DNA of 64,000 nucleotides from Chersky-840 sp963811775 (GTDB lineage: Bacteria; Actinomycetota; Acidimicrobiia; Acidimicrobiales; UBA8190). Where the stretch lies: the NCBI GenBank assembly GCA_963811775.1, contig CAWESO010000002.1:124001-188000 (forward strand). The letters are read 5' to 3'. Below, one piece after another: positions 1 through 7,932 of this stretch. Position numbers and translations under genes: made by a program. Under the pieces are notes generated by a model, which was given only the letters and a program-made list of their open reading frames with translations, searched no databases and was not told the DNA's origin. Positions within the stretch are counted from its first letter, which is position 1. The number at the start of each line of letters is the position of its first letter.

Positions 1-408
1 CTGATGGCTGAGGAGCTCTCGCACGGTGATGGCTTGCTTGCCGGCAGCGCCGAACTCCGGCCAGTAGCTCGCCACCGGAGCCTCGTAGTCGACAAGGCCA
101 CGATCGGCCAGGCGATGGATGACGGTGGAGGCCACGCCCTTGGTGGTGGAGAAGCAGATGGTGACCGTGTCTCTCTCCCAGGGCTGCGACCGGCGGCGGT
201 CGGCGAACCCGGCCCACACGTCCACCACGGGCCGGCCGTGCCAGCGGACTGCCAGGGCGCCACCGCCTCTACTGCCCGGGTTGAACAGCTGGCCGAAATA
301 CGACACCACCGGTGCAAACATCGGATGTGCGTCGCCGCTGAGGGCTCCGAGCGGAGGCTGCCGATTTGTCACCCGCTGAGCTTGCCCGACCGAGGTGGCT
401 GCCGCCAT
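1..408 (-). CDS. Serine hydrolase, beta-lactamase/esterase family (partial, C-terminus outside window)
   Basis: N-terminal 136 residues of a class C beta-lactamase-fold serine hydrolase; the gene runs off the left edge. The active-site tetrad S-T-T-K (S87, K90) sits in the context expected for EstB-like esterases and penicillin-binding-type hydrolases, and the visible part ends in the conserved ELLSH segment that follows it. There is no clear signal peptide, so the enzyme may be cytoplasmic. I took the ATG at 408. An internal ATG at 321 would leave a shorter leader and is possible. The Tyr-x-Asn and C-terminal motifs are not in the window, so substrate and completeness cannot be judged. Family call is firm; activity is inferred. 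Confidence 0.75.
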   Translation of the reverse strand, partial: MAAATSVGQAQRVTNRQPPLGALSGDAHPMFAPVVSYFGQLFNPGSRGGGALAVRWHGRPVVDVWAGFADRRRSQPWERDTVTICFSTTKGVASTVIHRLADRGLVDYEAPVASYWPEFGAAGKQAITVRELLSHQ

Positions 409-724
409 CCGACGGCCATGGGCCAAACGAACAGTCCCGCCGCGATCCGCCAACTTGCTCGGTCGCGCCTGTCTTCAAACGATCCCGGTTGCCCACGCCG
501 GTACCCTGGCGTCTTCCCCGACCTGACGATGTAAGACGAGGCTGCCAACTAGCGGAAGTCGGGGATGCATAAGCTCGATGTGGCCTTTCAGAAGGAGCGA
601 ATAGCGCCGACCGCTGAGCGGCAGCCCTCGACCCCTAGACCAGTCGGAACCGCCGGATACCGGAGTGGGGCCACGTTGGCGCAACCCATCCGGTATCGCC
701 AACTCAAACTCCGGTGGCGCCGAC
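409..724. other. Intergenic region, no gene seen
   Basis: No reading frame here has a convincing start, ribosome binding site or protein-like composition. It separates the serine hydrolase start from the end of the dioxygenase gene, both on the minus strand. A loose inverted repeat (CCCCGAC near 515 and GTCGGGG near 560) has a loop of roughly 40 bases and is not a convincing terminator. Confidence 0.4.
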
Positions 725-1597
725 TCACCCGTCCCCGACTGGGCGGAGGCATCCCCGGGGAGCCGAACCTCTTACGCTTGTGCGGAACATCTCACGTCGT
801 ACGCCCGAGTAATCGTTCAGTGCGTTGTGCAGGGTGCAGCGGTTGTCCCAGATGGCCAGGGTGTGGCGAGTCCAACGCAGGCGGCAGGTGAAGTTTTCGC
901 TAGTGGCGTGCCGGTAGATGTGGCCGAGGAGGGCCTGACACTCCGGTGGGCTCCAACCCTCGAACCGGGTCGTGTAGACGGGGTTGACGTACAGAGCCCG
1001 ACGCTGAGTGACGGGGTGCTCGATGACGGTGGGGTGCAACTGCTCCCTGGCGGCATCCGGGGACGGGGCGATGTCCATGGACGTGAGATCCTTCACCTGG
1101 TCGAGGAACCCCCCGGTCGCATAGGCCATGCCGGCCGAGTGCACGGCCTGGAGCCCATCTAGGGTCTGCCGTAACCCTCGCGAAAGGGACTCGTAGGCCA
1201 GGTACTGATTGGACCACAGCGTGTCCCCGCCGAATTCCGGAACCTCCCAGGCGTGGAGCAGGGTGTAGGCCGGCGGCTCGGGCAGGTAGCTCAGATCGCT
1301 GTGCCAGGCGTTGGCGAAGTTGAGCTGGTCCGACGGTTCCTTGATGACCCGGACGACGAAAGGACGGTCCTCGAGAGGGGTCACGAACGGGGTGGTGTCC
1401 CGGCCCCCGAGCAGGTCGGTGATCCGTTCCAGATCGTCGAGGTCTAGATGCTGTTCGGGCAGGAACACGACCAGGTATTCGGCGAGGGCGTTGCGCAGGC
1501 CCTCCAGCTGCCCGGTCTCGGTCACCTTGGCCAGATCGATACCGGTCACTTTGGCTCCGAGCGCGCCGGCCACGGGACGCACGTCCAGCGAGGTCAT
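725..1597 (-). CDS. TauD/TfdA-family Fe(II)/2-oxoglutarate dioxygenase
   Basis: A 290-residue protein of normal length for the TauD/TfdA family, which uses Fe(II), O2 and 2-oxoglutarate to hydroxylate taurine, phenoxyacetates or other small acids, often releasing a leaving group. The iron triad is visible: H99-x-D101 in WHSDLSY and the distal H257 in TLHNAL. The 2-oxoglutarate-binding arginines follow in the R-x-M-x-R pattern (R268, R272). The N-terminal PVAGALGAKVTGIDL segment is typical. The gene stands alone, with no sulfonate transporter beside it, so taurine should not be assumed as substrate. The start is ATG at 1597. Confidence 0.9.
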   Translation of the reverse strand: MTSLDVRPVAGALGAKVTGIDLAKVTETGQLEGLRNALAEYLVVFLPEQHLDLDDLERITDLLGGRDTTPFVTPLEDRPFVVRVIKEPSDQLNFANAWHSDLSYLPEPPAYTLLHAWEVPEFGGDTLWSNQYLAYESLSRGLRQTLDGLQAVHSAGMAYATGGFLDQVKDLTSMDIAPSPDAAREQLHPTVIEHPVTQRRALYVNPVYTTRFEGWSPPECQALLGHIYRHATSENFTCRLRWTRHTLAIWDNRCTLHNALNDYSGVRREMFRTSVRGSAPRGCLRPVGDG

Positions 1598-1879
1598 CGA
1601 GCGTCGAGCCTAAGAGGTCATCGGTGCCAACGCTGTGACGCCCACCACAGTCCGCCGGGTCGACCGGGACTTCTTCCCGTCCGCCCGGCGACGCCAGGGA
1701 CATCTGGTCCTGCAGCAGTAATTGCGACTGCAACAATGTGGGAGATCGGAAGCGCAGGACTCATCCACGAATTCACACGCTGCGTGAGGCCTTCGGATGA
1801 GGTTCTCGGCACTCACAGGCCCGAGGGGAAGCCCTGACCCCGGGGCGATGGTCAACAAGATCCTGGGTAGAAGGCCGAT

Positions 1880-2842
1880 ATGGCGGGCAGCTGGGAGCCA
1901 CTTATGGTTCGCTGCCCTCGTGCCGATACCTGTGGTGTGACGACGACGCCTCCGACCCAGTGGCAACGACCACCACGCCGCTTCGGTAAATGGTGCTTTG
2001 CTATCGCAGCCATCGTGGCTTTACTGATCTCCGGTGCATCGCCCAAGGCCGCGAACAGCGCATCGCCGACCTCAACGACGCCATCTACAAAGCGGCAGTG
2101 CGCCGAGATCGGCGACGTAAACGGACAGAGTTGCTATCAGTACCTCGATGCGGCAAGCGGCGGCACGAGCACCAGAGGCTCTAGCAACAGCATCAACCTT
2201 GTGTCCAAAACTTCGACTAGCCCGGCGGTCATCAGAGCATTCGATGCGTGGGAGGAACCAAGCATCATGACAAAGGCTTGGTTCCGAACGGCTTACAGTG
2301 CAGGTTTCCGAATGTTCATTGTCCAGGACGACACCATGCTCACCTCGGCTACCAATGCATCCACACAGACGATTGTCAAAGCAGCCGAGGCTGCTGGCCT
2401 GCAGGTCGCCGCGTTCACATGCTCGCCCGAGGACTATGCAGCAGGCATCAGCGCCTTCGGGGGATTGCCAATGGCATTCTTCGCGTTCGACGTCGAGCCA
2501 GGCAACGGGCCCGGGGGTTCGAACTGCAACGGGACCGGCTCCACTGTTGTTCCGGTCACCTCTGCCGAAGTGGCTACCGTACAGGCCGATGGCATCCGCC
2601 CTGTCATATATTCGTATCCTGATGGGTGGCAGGGTGGCAGTGGCTTCACAAACATCCCGTTATGGGCATCGCAGGACAACTCACGCATTACCCTCAAAAA
2701 TTGGGCACCCAGTCTTACAAGCCCGGCGTTTAGACCGACATTCGGCGGCTGGACACAATCAGACCTGATGGCAATGCAGAACGTTTGGCTGTCATATAAC
2801 GGTGTCTGGATCGACCTCGATTCAATGTCCGCAAACTACTGA
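1880..2842 (+). CDS. Secreted glycoside-hydrolase-like protein (GH25/DUF1906-like TIM barrel)
   Basis: A 320-residue protein with one hydrophobic segment near residues 38-55 (FAIAAIVALLISG) that looks like a signal or anchor, then a Ser/Thr-rich linker and a probable TIM-barrel domain. FFAFDVEPG looks like an acidic catalytic strand, and the C-terminus (IPLWAS, then QNVW and WIDLDSM) resembles GH25 lysozyme or DUF1906 proteins, which act on or bind the cell wall. The relationship is from pattern recognition only. The start used has an AGAAGG motif just upstream; a GTG at 1937 would give a shorter leader. Base composition is visibly less GC-rich than the neighbours, which hints at acquisition. 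It lies upstream of the polysaccharide genes on the same strand, but too far for a simple operon. Confidence 0.6.
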   Translation: MAGSWEPLMVRCPRADTCGVTTTPPTQWQRPPRRFGKWCFAIAAIVALLISGASPKAANSASPTSTTPSTKRQCAEIGDVNGQSCYQYLDAASGGTSTRGSSNSINLVSKTSTSPAVIRAFDAWEEPSIMTKAWFRTAYSAGFRMFIVQDDTMLTSATNASTQTIVKAAEAAGLQVAAFTCSPEDYAAGISAFGGLPMAFFAFDVEPGNGPGGSNCNGTGSTVVPVTSAEVATVQADGIRPVIYSYPDGWQGGSGFTNIPLWASQDNSRITLKNWAPSLTSPAFRPTFGGWTQSDLMAMQNVWLSYNGVWIDLDSMSANY

Positions 2843-2844
2843 AC

Positions 2845-2882
2845 GGAGGACAACCCGATTAGGTCATCGGGCGGTGTCCTCC
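2845..2882 (+). terminator. Strong hairpin after the lysozyme-like gene
   Basis: GGAGGACA pairs with TGTCCTCC (8 bp) and, inside it, CCCGAT pairs with ATCGGG (6 bp), with a small bulge. It begins two bases after the stop codon at 2842. There is no clear T-run, which is common in high-GC actinobacterial terminators. Confidence 0.75.
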
Positions 2883-3674
2883 CCACGATCTCCGGTATGC
2901 CTGATAACCGATTGACCGCCCCATTCAGAGCACCATCGATTTGGTGATCGTCTTGGTGATTGTTGTCGTCAAGCTGACGATCTGCAGAGACGGCGCCAAT
3001 GTGCAGCCACGATCCAGCAGGAGAATGGCACCACGTACGTTCTCGCCGACAGCGGCAGCTTGCGCAGGATTCAGCCCCCTGACATCCACAGTGGTTTCGA
3101 TCTGCGCCACCAGCACGCACACGGCACGGATGTCACTTCGTCACCTTCTTCAGCTCGTGCCTCTTCGTGACACCAGCGTCATTGCCATCACGCCATCTCG
3201 CGGTGTCGCGACCAAATCAACCTGCCTAGGCGAGCCAACGCCGTCAATCACACCCTTCGTGCGTGCGTGCTCACCCTGTGTTCCGGCATGCGCGGCCGAG
3301 GCACCTCCCCTATAGGGAGCCGCCCGCAGCACGTGAGGACCTCACCGTCGGTGGCTGTGGTGCTTGGGGAAGAGTCGGCCTTTCTGTGACGAGATCTCAC
3401 GTTTCGTCGAACAATCCTGTGTGTTTCCTCAATGCAAGCCACACGCCAACCTCACCTATCCCGCCTGCATCACGGAGTGGCCCCGGACCTCACTATCCGC
3501 TAGCGACGACCACTTTGCGCTGGTATCGTGCGCCCTCGTTTGCAGCCGCAGGTGGAGGAAACCCCAGGGGAGTTCCAGGTGCTGTCTCTTCAGTTGCGAC
3601 CAGGGCGCCATTCGATCAGGCGTGGGCGGCATACCCTGAGGCGGGAGCCCTGGTCGCCGCGATCGGCGATAGCC
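2883..3674. other. Gene-poor region with two possible small minus-strand ORFs
   Basis: About 790 bases without a convincing gene. Two minus-strand frames have protein-like composition: 2925-3122 (65 residues, GTG start, with a stretch reading VGENVRGAILLLDRG) and 3150-3332 (60 residues, containing VIDGVGSPRQVDLVATP). They lie in order but in different frames with stops between, so they could be remains of one older gene. I see no ribosome binding site for either and no recognisable family. The plus strand carries the leader of the glycosyltransferase operon near 3600-3674. Confidence 0.3.
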
Positions 3675-4877
3675 ATGCCTCCATTCGTTCCGTCGCTGCC
3701 AGCTCTCGACACAGCGCCGCTGTCTGCTGTGGCATCTTCCCTGAGCGCGCACCAGAACGTCGATGCCTATGCGCATGACCGTTCGGGAACCGCATTGGAA
3801 GAGAGCCCGACAGTGGTGCGGCCGACGAGGGTCCTTGCACTCGTCCCTGCACACAACGAGGCAGCGAGCATCACCGAGACCATCCTCTCTCTTCGTGAGC
3901 AAACCCGGCCCGCAGACGAGATCGTCGTGGTCGTCAACAACAGCACGGATAACACTGCACAGATCTCACAACAGCTCGGCGTGTGTGTAGAGGACGTGGG
4001 CCAGGTGACCGGCCGCAAAGCCGGAGCCTTGAACCTTGCGCTGGACTTCTACCTCCCCCTTCTCGACGATGACGACCTCCTGCTATCGATGGACGCCGAC
4101 ACGGTTCTCACAAACACGCTGATCGAGAATGCCGTCCGCCACTTCGTCGCTGATCCGCAGCTTGGTGCCCTGAGCTCGAACCACCTGGTCATGCGGCATC
4201 GGAACCTGCTCGAACTGCTCCAGGCCATGGAGTATGAGCGCGATCGTCTGATGATCGGGCGTCACAAAGGTCGGGGGGGATGTATGACCGGCATGGCTGC
4301 CGTGTTCCGCGTGGCCGCACTGCGCGAGATCAAGGACACCTATGGAACGGTCTACGACCCTACGAACTGGACAGAAGATTGGAAACTAACGATTGCCCTG
4401 CGGCACACGCGCTGGCACACGATCCGCCCGGAGGATTGTCTGGTGTCTACCGTCCCCGTTACTCGGATACCCGCTCTCATTCACCAGCGAGAGCGCTGGG
4501 CACGAGGCTATCTACAGACCCTCATGCAGTTTGGGTGGACTCGGGTGACGGCGGTTTCCTGGTTGAAGCAGCTTGGGTTCGCGTTCTCGATCTCCGTCCG
4601 GTTGCTGTTCATGACCATGCTCGGGCTGCTCATCGCCTATCGGGCCCCGCTGGTCGCCTGGTGGATGCTTCCCGTCGCCATCGTCTTCTCCGCCGACGCC
4701 GTGTGGACTGTGCGGAGGACAGGCAAGGTGGGGATGCTGGTTGCCAGCGTCCTCTTCATCGAAATCGGCTATGCATGGCTGCTCACTGCTGCCATCGCGC
4801 GGGGCTACTTCAAGCAATTGATCGATTATCAGGGCGACAGCGACAACACCTGGATGAAGGTTAGGGAAGGATACTGA
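3675..4877 (+). CDS. Processive family 2 glycosyltransferase, membrane-bound (PNAG/cellulose synthase-like)
   Basis: A 400-residue GT2 enzyme of the BcsA/IcaA/NodC type, which polymerises a beta-linked sugar from UDP-sugars and extrudes it. The N-terminal GT-A domain has the nucleotide-binding VPAHNEA start (residues 58-64), the D-A-D metal motif at 140-142, the TED catalytic-base motif at 233-235 and Q-R-E-R-W at 271-275, the hallmark of processive synthases. Three hydrophobic helices follow (about 303-325, 327-345 and 354-375). There is no PilZ domain. The frame is open further upstream, but protein-like sequence begins at the ATG used. It runs directly into a 50-residue membrane protein and then a deacetylase, matching the logic of poly-N-acetylglucosamine operons. 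The polymer itself is inferred. Confidence 0.85.
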   Translation: MPPFVPSLPALDTAPLSAVASSLSAHQNVDAYAHDRSGTALEESPTVVRPTRVLALVPAHNEAASITETILSLREQTRPADEIVVVVNNSTDNTAQISQQLGVCVEDVGQVTGRKAGALNLALDFYLPLLDDDDLLLSMDADTVLTNTLIENAVRHFVADPQLGALSSNHLVMRHRNLLELLQAMEYERDRLMIGRHKGRGGCMTGMAAVFRVAALREIKDTYGTVYDPTNWTEDWKLTIALRHTRWHTIRPEDCLVSTVPVTRIPALIHQRERWARGYLQTLMQFGWTRVTAVSWLKQLGFAFSISVRLLFMTMLGLLIAYRAPLVAWWMLPVAIVFSADAVWTVRRTGKVGMLVASVLFIEIGYAWLLTAAIARGYFKQLIDYQGDSDNTWMKVREGY

Positions 4878-4878
4878 G

Positions 4879-5031
4879 ATGAACTTGCACACGACCGCGA
4901 ACGCTGGAGTCGGACTTGCATCGCTTTCGATTGCCGGTGTGATCGGCGTCTTGTGGGCAGTTCTGTTCTTTACGATGCTCATCGCAGTCCTCGTGGCGCT
5001 ATCTCATTTCATTCCCCGCGAGATGAGGTGA
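4879..5031 (+). CDS. Small membrane protein in the polysaccharide operon
   Basis: A 50-residue protein starting one base after the glycosyltransferase stop, with a good ribosome binding site (GGAAGG at 4865-4870, inside the upstream gene). After a short polar start, residues 9-43 are almost entirely hydrophobic: one long or two short membrane spans, ending in the basic tail PREMR. Its stop overlaps a GTG in a GTGA arrangement typical of coupled genes. No family is recognised. By position it could play the accessory role of the small membrane subunits IcaD or PgaD, but it is much shorter and the analogy is positional only. Its 3' end lies in a tandem duplication. Confidence 0.6.
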   Translation: MNLHTTANAGVGLASLSIAGVIGVLWAVLFFTMLIAVLVALSHFIPREMR

Positions 5032-5178
5032 GACGCCCCTAAGGGTTCCGGTGATAGCAGTCCTGCTCGTCTATTCTCTACGATGCTCATCGCAGTCCTC
5101 GTGGCGCTCTGCCATTTCATGCCCCGCGAGATGAGGTGAGACACCCCTTTAGGATTCTGGTAATAGCAATCCTACTCG
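4963..5178 (+). repeat. 108-bp tandem duplication spanning a gene junction
   Basis: Two diverged direct copies, about 4963-5070 and 5071-5178, offset by exactly 108 bases. Each holds the end of the small membrane protein (TACGATGCTCATCGCAGTCC at 4971 and 5079), the GATGAGGTGAGAC junction, and the first codons of the deacetylase. In copy 1 the deacetylase start is followed by an early TAA (GTG AGA CGC CCC TAA, at 5028). In copy 2 the same place reads TTT AGG and the gene continues. Copy 2 also keeps a short in-frame tail ORF (5083-5139) that overlaps the real start. Confidence 0.85.
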
Positions 5179-6146
5179 CTTTCCTGGTCGGGCCGGCTGT
5201 GCTGGCGGTGCGCGAGTTTGGAAGTGCTTATCGGAAGAACCCCGCTCGGCGGGTCGAGCTCGCGGCGAGATTGCCAACGGAGATCCCGGTCCTTTGCTAC
5301 CACGGGATCGGCACCCCATCACCGGTGGCAGGCTCAGTCGGCTACTACAACGTCACCCAGCGAAACTTCAAGTCTGACATGGCGGCTCTTGCTGCTGCCG
5401 GTTACGCCACTGTCACCCCGCGTCAGTACGTGGCGTGGCTGGAAGGCATCAACCTCAGTCTCCCGGTAAAGCCAGTCCTCATCACATTCGACGATGCCTT
5501 CTGGTCGGACACGCTTGCGACCTCGATCATGGCTCAGTATGGGTTCCACGCGGTCATGTTCGTCGTGACCGGCTACGCGGACGGCCTGTACGGCAGCGAG
5601 TACGCACCCTGGAAGGTCGTCTCTGCCCTGTCCGGCGAGGGGTGGTACCTGCAGTTCCATGCCGGAAAGTGCGGGCATGCCTTTCTCCCCCTCGCTCCAG
5701 CTTTGTGTTTGACCGGCCTCGATGAGGCACTGGTCGATGCTTCCCATTACGAGTACTACATTTGGAGTTTTGGCCAGACAACCAAGGCCTTCGAGGCGCG
5801 TATCGAGGCTGACATAGGGAGCGGGTTGGCCGACCTCACCCGTCATGCCCATTTTCCCGCTGGTTGGCGGTCAGAGCTCTTTGCCGCCCCTTTCGGAGCC
5901 TGGACCAATGGAGAGAACGCTTGGCTGGACAGGTACTTGGACAGTCAGTTCGGCGTGATCTTCACCCAGCAGATCACGGCATCTGCCGAGGCGGCGGCCA
6001 AGGAGTATCGGGTCCGGTACCGGCTGGAACTGGGCTACCAAGCGCAGAGCGCCAGCTATCTCACAAGCAACCTGAAGAACTCGGCTTTCACCCGGGCTGG
6101 TGCCACTGGAACAGTCGGGAGCCCGCCGACCCGGGCGAACGGCTGA
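5136..6146 (+). CDS. Membrane-anchored polysaccharide deacetylase (NodB/CE4 fold)
   Basis: A 336-residue protein with an N-terminal anchor or signal (about residues 6-25, ILVIAILLAFLVGPAV) and a CE4 NodB domain. PVLCYHGI at 51-58 is typical of the PgaB/IcaB branch. The metal-binding TFDD motif is at 117-120, and H175 with H181 in FHAGKCGH probably supply the remaining metal ligands. CE4 enzymes remove N-acetyl groups from chitin, peptidoglycan or poly-GlcNAc. Directly after a processive GT2 and a small membrane protein, it probably modifies the extruded polymer outside the cell. The GTG start overlaps a short upstream ORF (GTGA), so translation may be coupled. Confidence 0.85.
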   Translation: MRHPFRILVIAILLAFLVGPAVLAVREFGSAYRKNPARRVELAARLPTEIPVLCYHGIGTPSPVAGSVGYYNVTQRNFKSDMAALAAAGYATVTPRQYVAWLEGINLSLPVKPVLITFDDAFWSDTLATSIMAQYGFHAVMFVVTGYADGLYGSEYAPWKVVSALSGEGWYLQFHAGKCGHAFLPLAPALCLTGLDEALVDASHYEYYIWSFGQTTKAFEARIEADIGSGLADLTRHAHFPAGWRSELFAAPFGAWTNGENAWLDRYLDSQFGVIFTQQITASAEAAAKEYRVRYRLELGYQAQSASYLTSNLKNSAFTRAGATGTVGSPPTRANG

Positions 6147-6167
6147 CATCGGAGGGCGAAGTTTCCG

Positions 6168-6314
6168 ATGAGCAACTCTGGGCGAGAACCGAGCGCGGTG
6201 CGGCCTCTCGGTGTGCCGACTCACGCCCCGGAAGATCCAGGTCAACTTCGGACGAGACGTTCAGCACGTACCGGCCCCCTGCAACTAGAGAACCTCCAGC
6301 GCTGGAGGTCGTAG
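6168..6314 (+). CDS. Possible 48-residue ORF between deacetylase and monooxygenase
   Basis: ATG with GGAGG about 12 bases upstream, encoding a polar, Arg-rich 48-residue peptide of no recognisable family. It fills most of the gap between two plus-strand genes. The spacing is long and the composition is not clearly protein-like, so it may be noise. Confidence 0.2.
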   Translation: MSNSGREPSAVRPLGVPTHAPEDPGQLRTRRSARTGPLQLENLQRWRS

Positions 6315-6348
6315 CGAGCGAGCATCACGAAAGACTAAGAAAGGACCC

Positions 6349-7826
6349 GTGAGTAGCGAGCCAGGCCCTCCCAGGACGAGGCGAGACCTTCGATTTGCCA
6401 TCATTGGGGCCGGAATGGCGGGGATTCTGTCCGCCATCAAGCTGAAAGAGGCAGGCCTCGAGGACTTCACCGTCTATGAGAAGGCCGATCGACTCGGGGG
6501 CACTTGGCGAGAAAACACCTATCCCGGGCTCTCGTGCGACGTCCCCTCCCACCTCTACTGCTACTCGTTCGCCCTCAATCCCGAATGGAGCCACCTGTAC
6601 TCCCCGGGAGATGAGATCCAGGCCTACTTCGAACGAGTTGCCCATCGCTATGGGGTCGTCTCGTCGATCCGCTTCGGCGACGAGGTCGTGCGCTGCGAGT
6701 TCGCGAATGGGCGGTGGCAGCTCACGACCGAGAAGGGGCATCGTGACGAGGTCGACGTCGTCATAGCGGCCACAGGAGTGCTGCACCACCCAAAGTACCC
6801 CGACATAGACGGGCTGGAATCGTTCAGTGGAGCCACGTTCCACAGCGCACGGTGGGACCACAGCGTCATACTCGACCAGGCTCGCGTCGGAGTCATCGGT
6901 ACCGGATCGACTGCGATGCAGATCGTGTCAGCCATCGTCGACCGGGTAGAAAAGTTGGTGCTTTTCCAACGCACCGCCCAGTGGGTCATGCCCGCGGTCA
7001 ATCATCCGTATACGCCGGCCGAGCAGGCGGCATTTCAAAAGGACCAAGCTCTGATGAACGAGCTGCGTGTCGGGGTGTCGCAACTCTACGATGGGTTTTC
7101 CGATGCAATTGTCGATGCTCAGTCACCGCAAATGAAGATGATCGAGGACGCCTGCCTGGCGAACCTCAACGAAAACGTCATCGACCCCGATCTCCGCAAA
7201 CGTCTGCACCCCGATTATCGTGCCGCTTGCAAGCGATTGATCGTCTCGCCTGACTTCTACCCGCGATTCAGAAGCCGAACGCTGAACTGGTCACCGAGCC
7301 GATCGATCGTGTTGAAACCGATGGGGTGCGCACGGACGACGGCCGCTTGCACGAAATCGATATTCTGGTACTCGCCACAGGATTTCGGGTCGACGCGTTC
7401 GTGCGACCGATTTCTGTCCTCGGGCGGAATGGCGTAGATCTGGATCAGGTCTGGGCCCATCGGCCCGAGGCGTATCTGTCGATCTCAGTGCCCGAGTTCC
7501 CGAACTTCTTCATGCTAAACGGGCCCAACGGACCAGTAGGCAATTTCTCGCTCGTAGAAGTGGCAGAATTGCAGATCGGTTACATCATGAGGTTGATCGA
7601 CCGGATCCGCGCCGGCGACTGCACAGAAGTCAGTGCCACTCAAACGGCCATGGTGCAATTCGAAGCGGCACGGGTAGAGGCCGCCAAGAGGACTGTTTGG
7701 GCAACGGGGTGTCGAAGCTGGTATCTCGACGACCGCGGCGTTCCCGCCGCCTGGCCCTGGCCTTTTGGGCAATTCCGGGCAGCGATGGCCGAACCGAATT
7801 GGGACGCCTACGACCTCTCGAGCTAA
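6349..7826 (+). pseudogene. Flavin-dependent Baeyer-Villiger-type monooxygenase, frameshifted
   Basis: A class B flavin monooxygenase (FAD and NADPH; ketone to ester, or heteroatom oxidation) of about 490 residues, split across two frames. The first part has the FAD Rossmann motif IGAGMAG, GGTWRENTYPG, the Baeyer-Villiger fingerprint F-x-G-x-x-x-H-x-x-x-W (FSGATFHSARW) and the NADPH Rossmann motif VIGTGSTA. At about 7261, one base appears missing in a C-run before GCG. The correct continuation is in another frame (IQKPNAELVTEPID, then VLATGF and the normal C-terminus to 7826), while the first frame stops at 7437. All motifs are intact, so this is either a recent mutation or a sequencing indel. 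Start is GTG with AAAGGA upstream. Confidence 0.85.
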
Positions 7827-7932
7827 TCCGGCGCGCTGTCGTTGATCGACGGGCGGACTGACTGACTACTACTCCTGTCTCTGACGCCAGCTCATTTTTG
7901 GCATCCCACACGCTTGGCGACGACCTGCTTGT

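Noticed and set aside
1717..1750. Similar words at 1717 and 15595 (AATTGCGAC...ATGTGGGA) suggesting a dispersed repeat
   Set aside because: Similarity is limited to short blocks with mismatches and does not extend; it could be chance.
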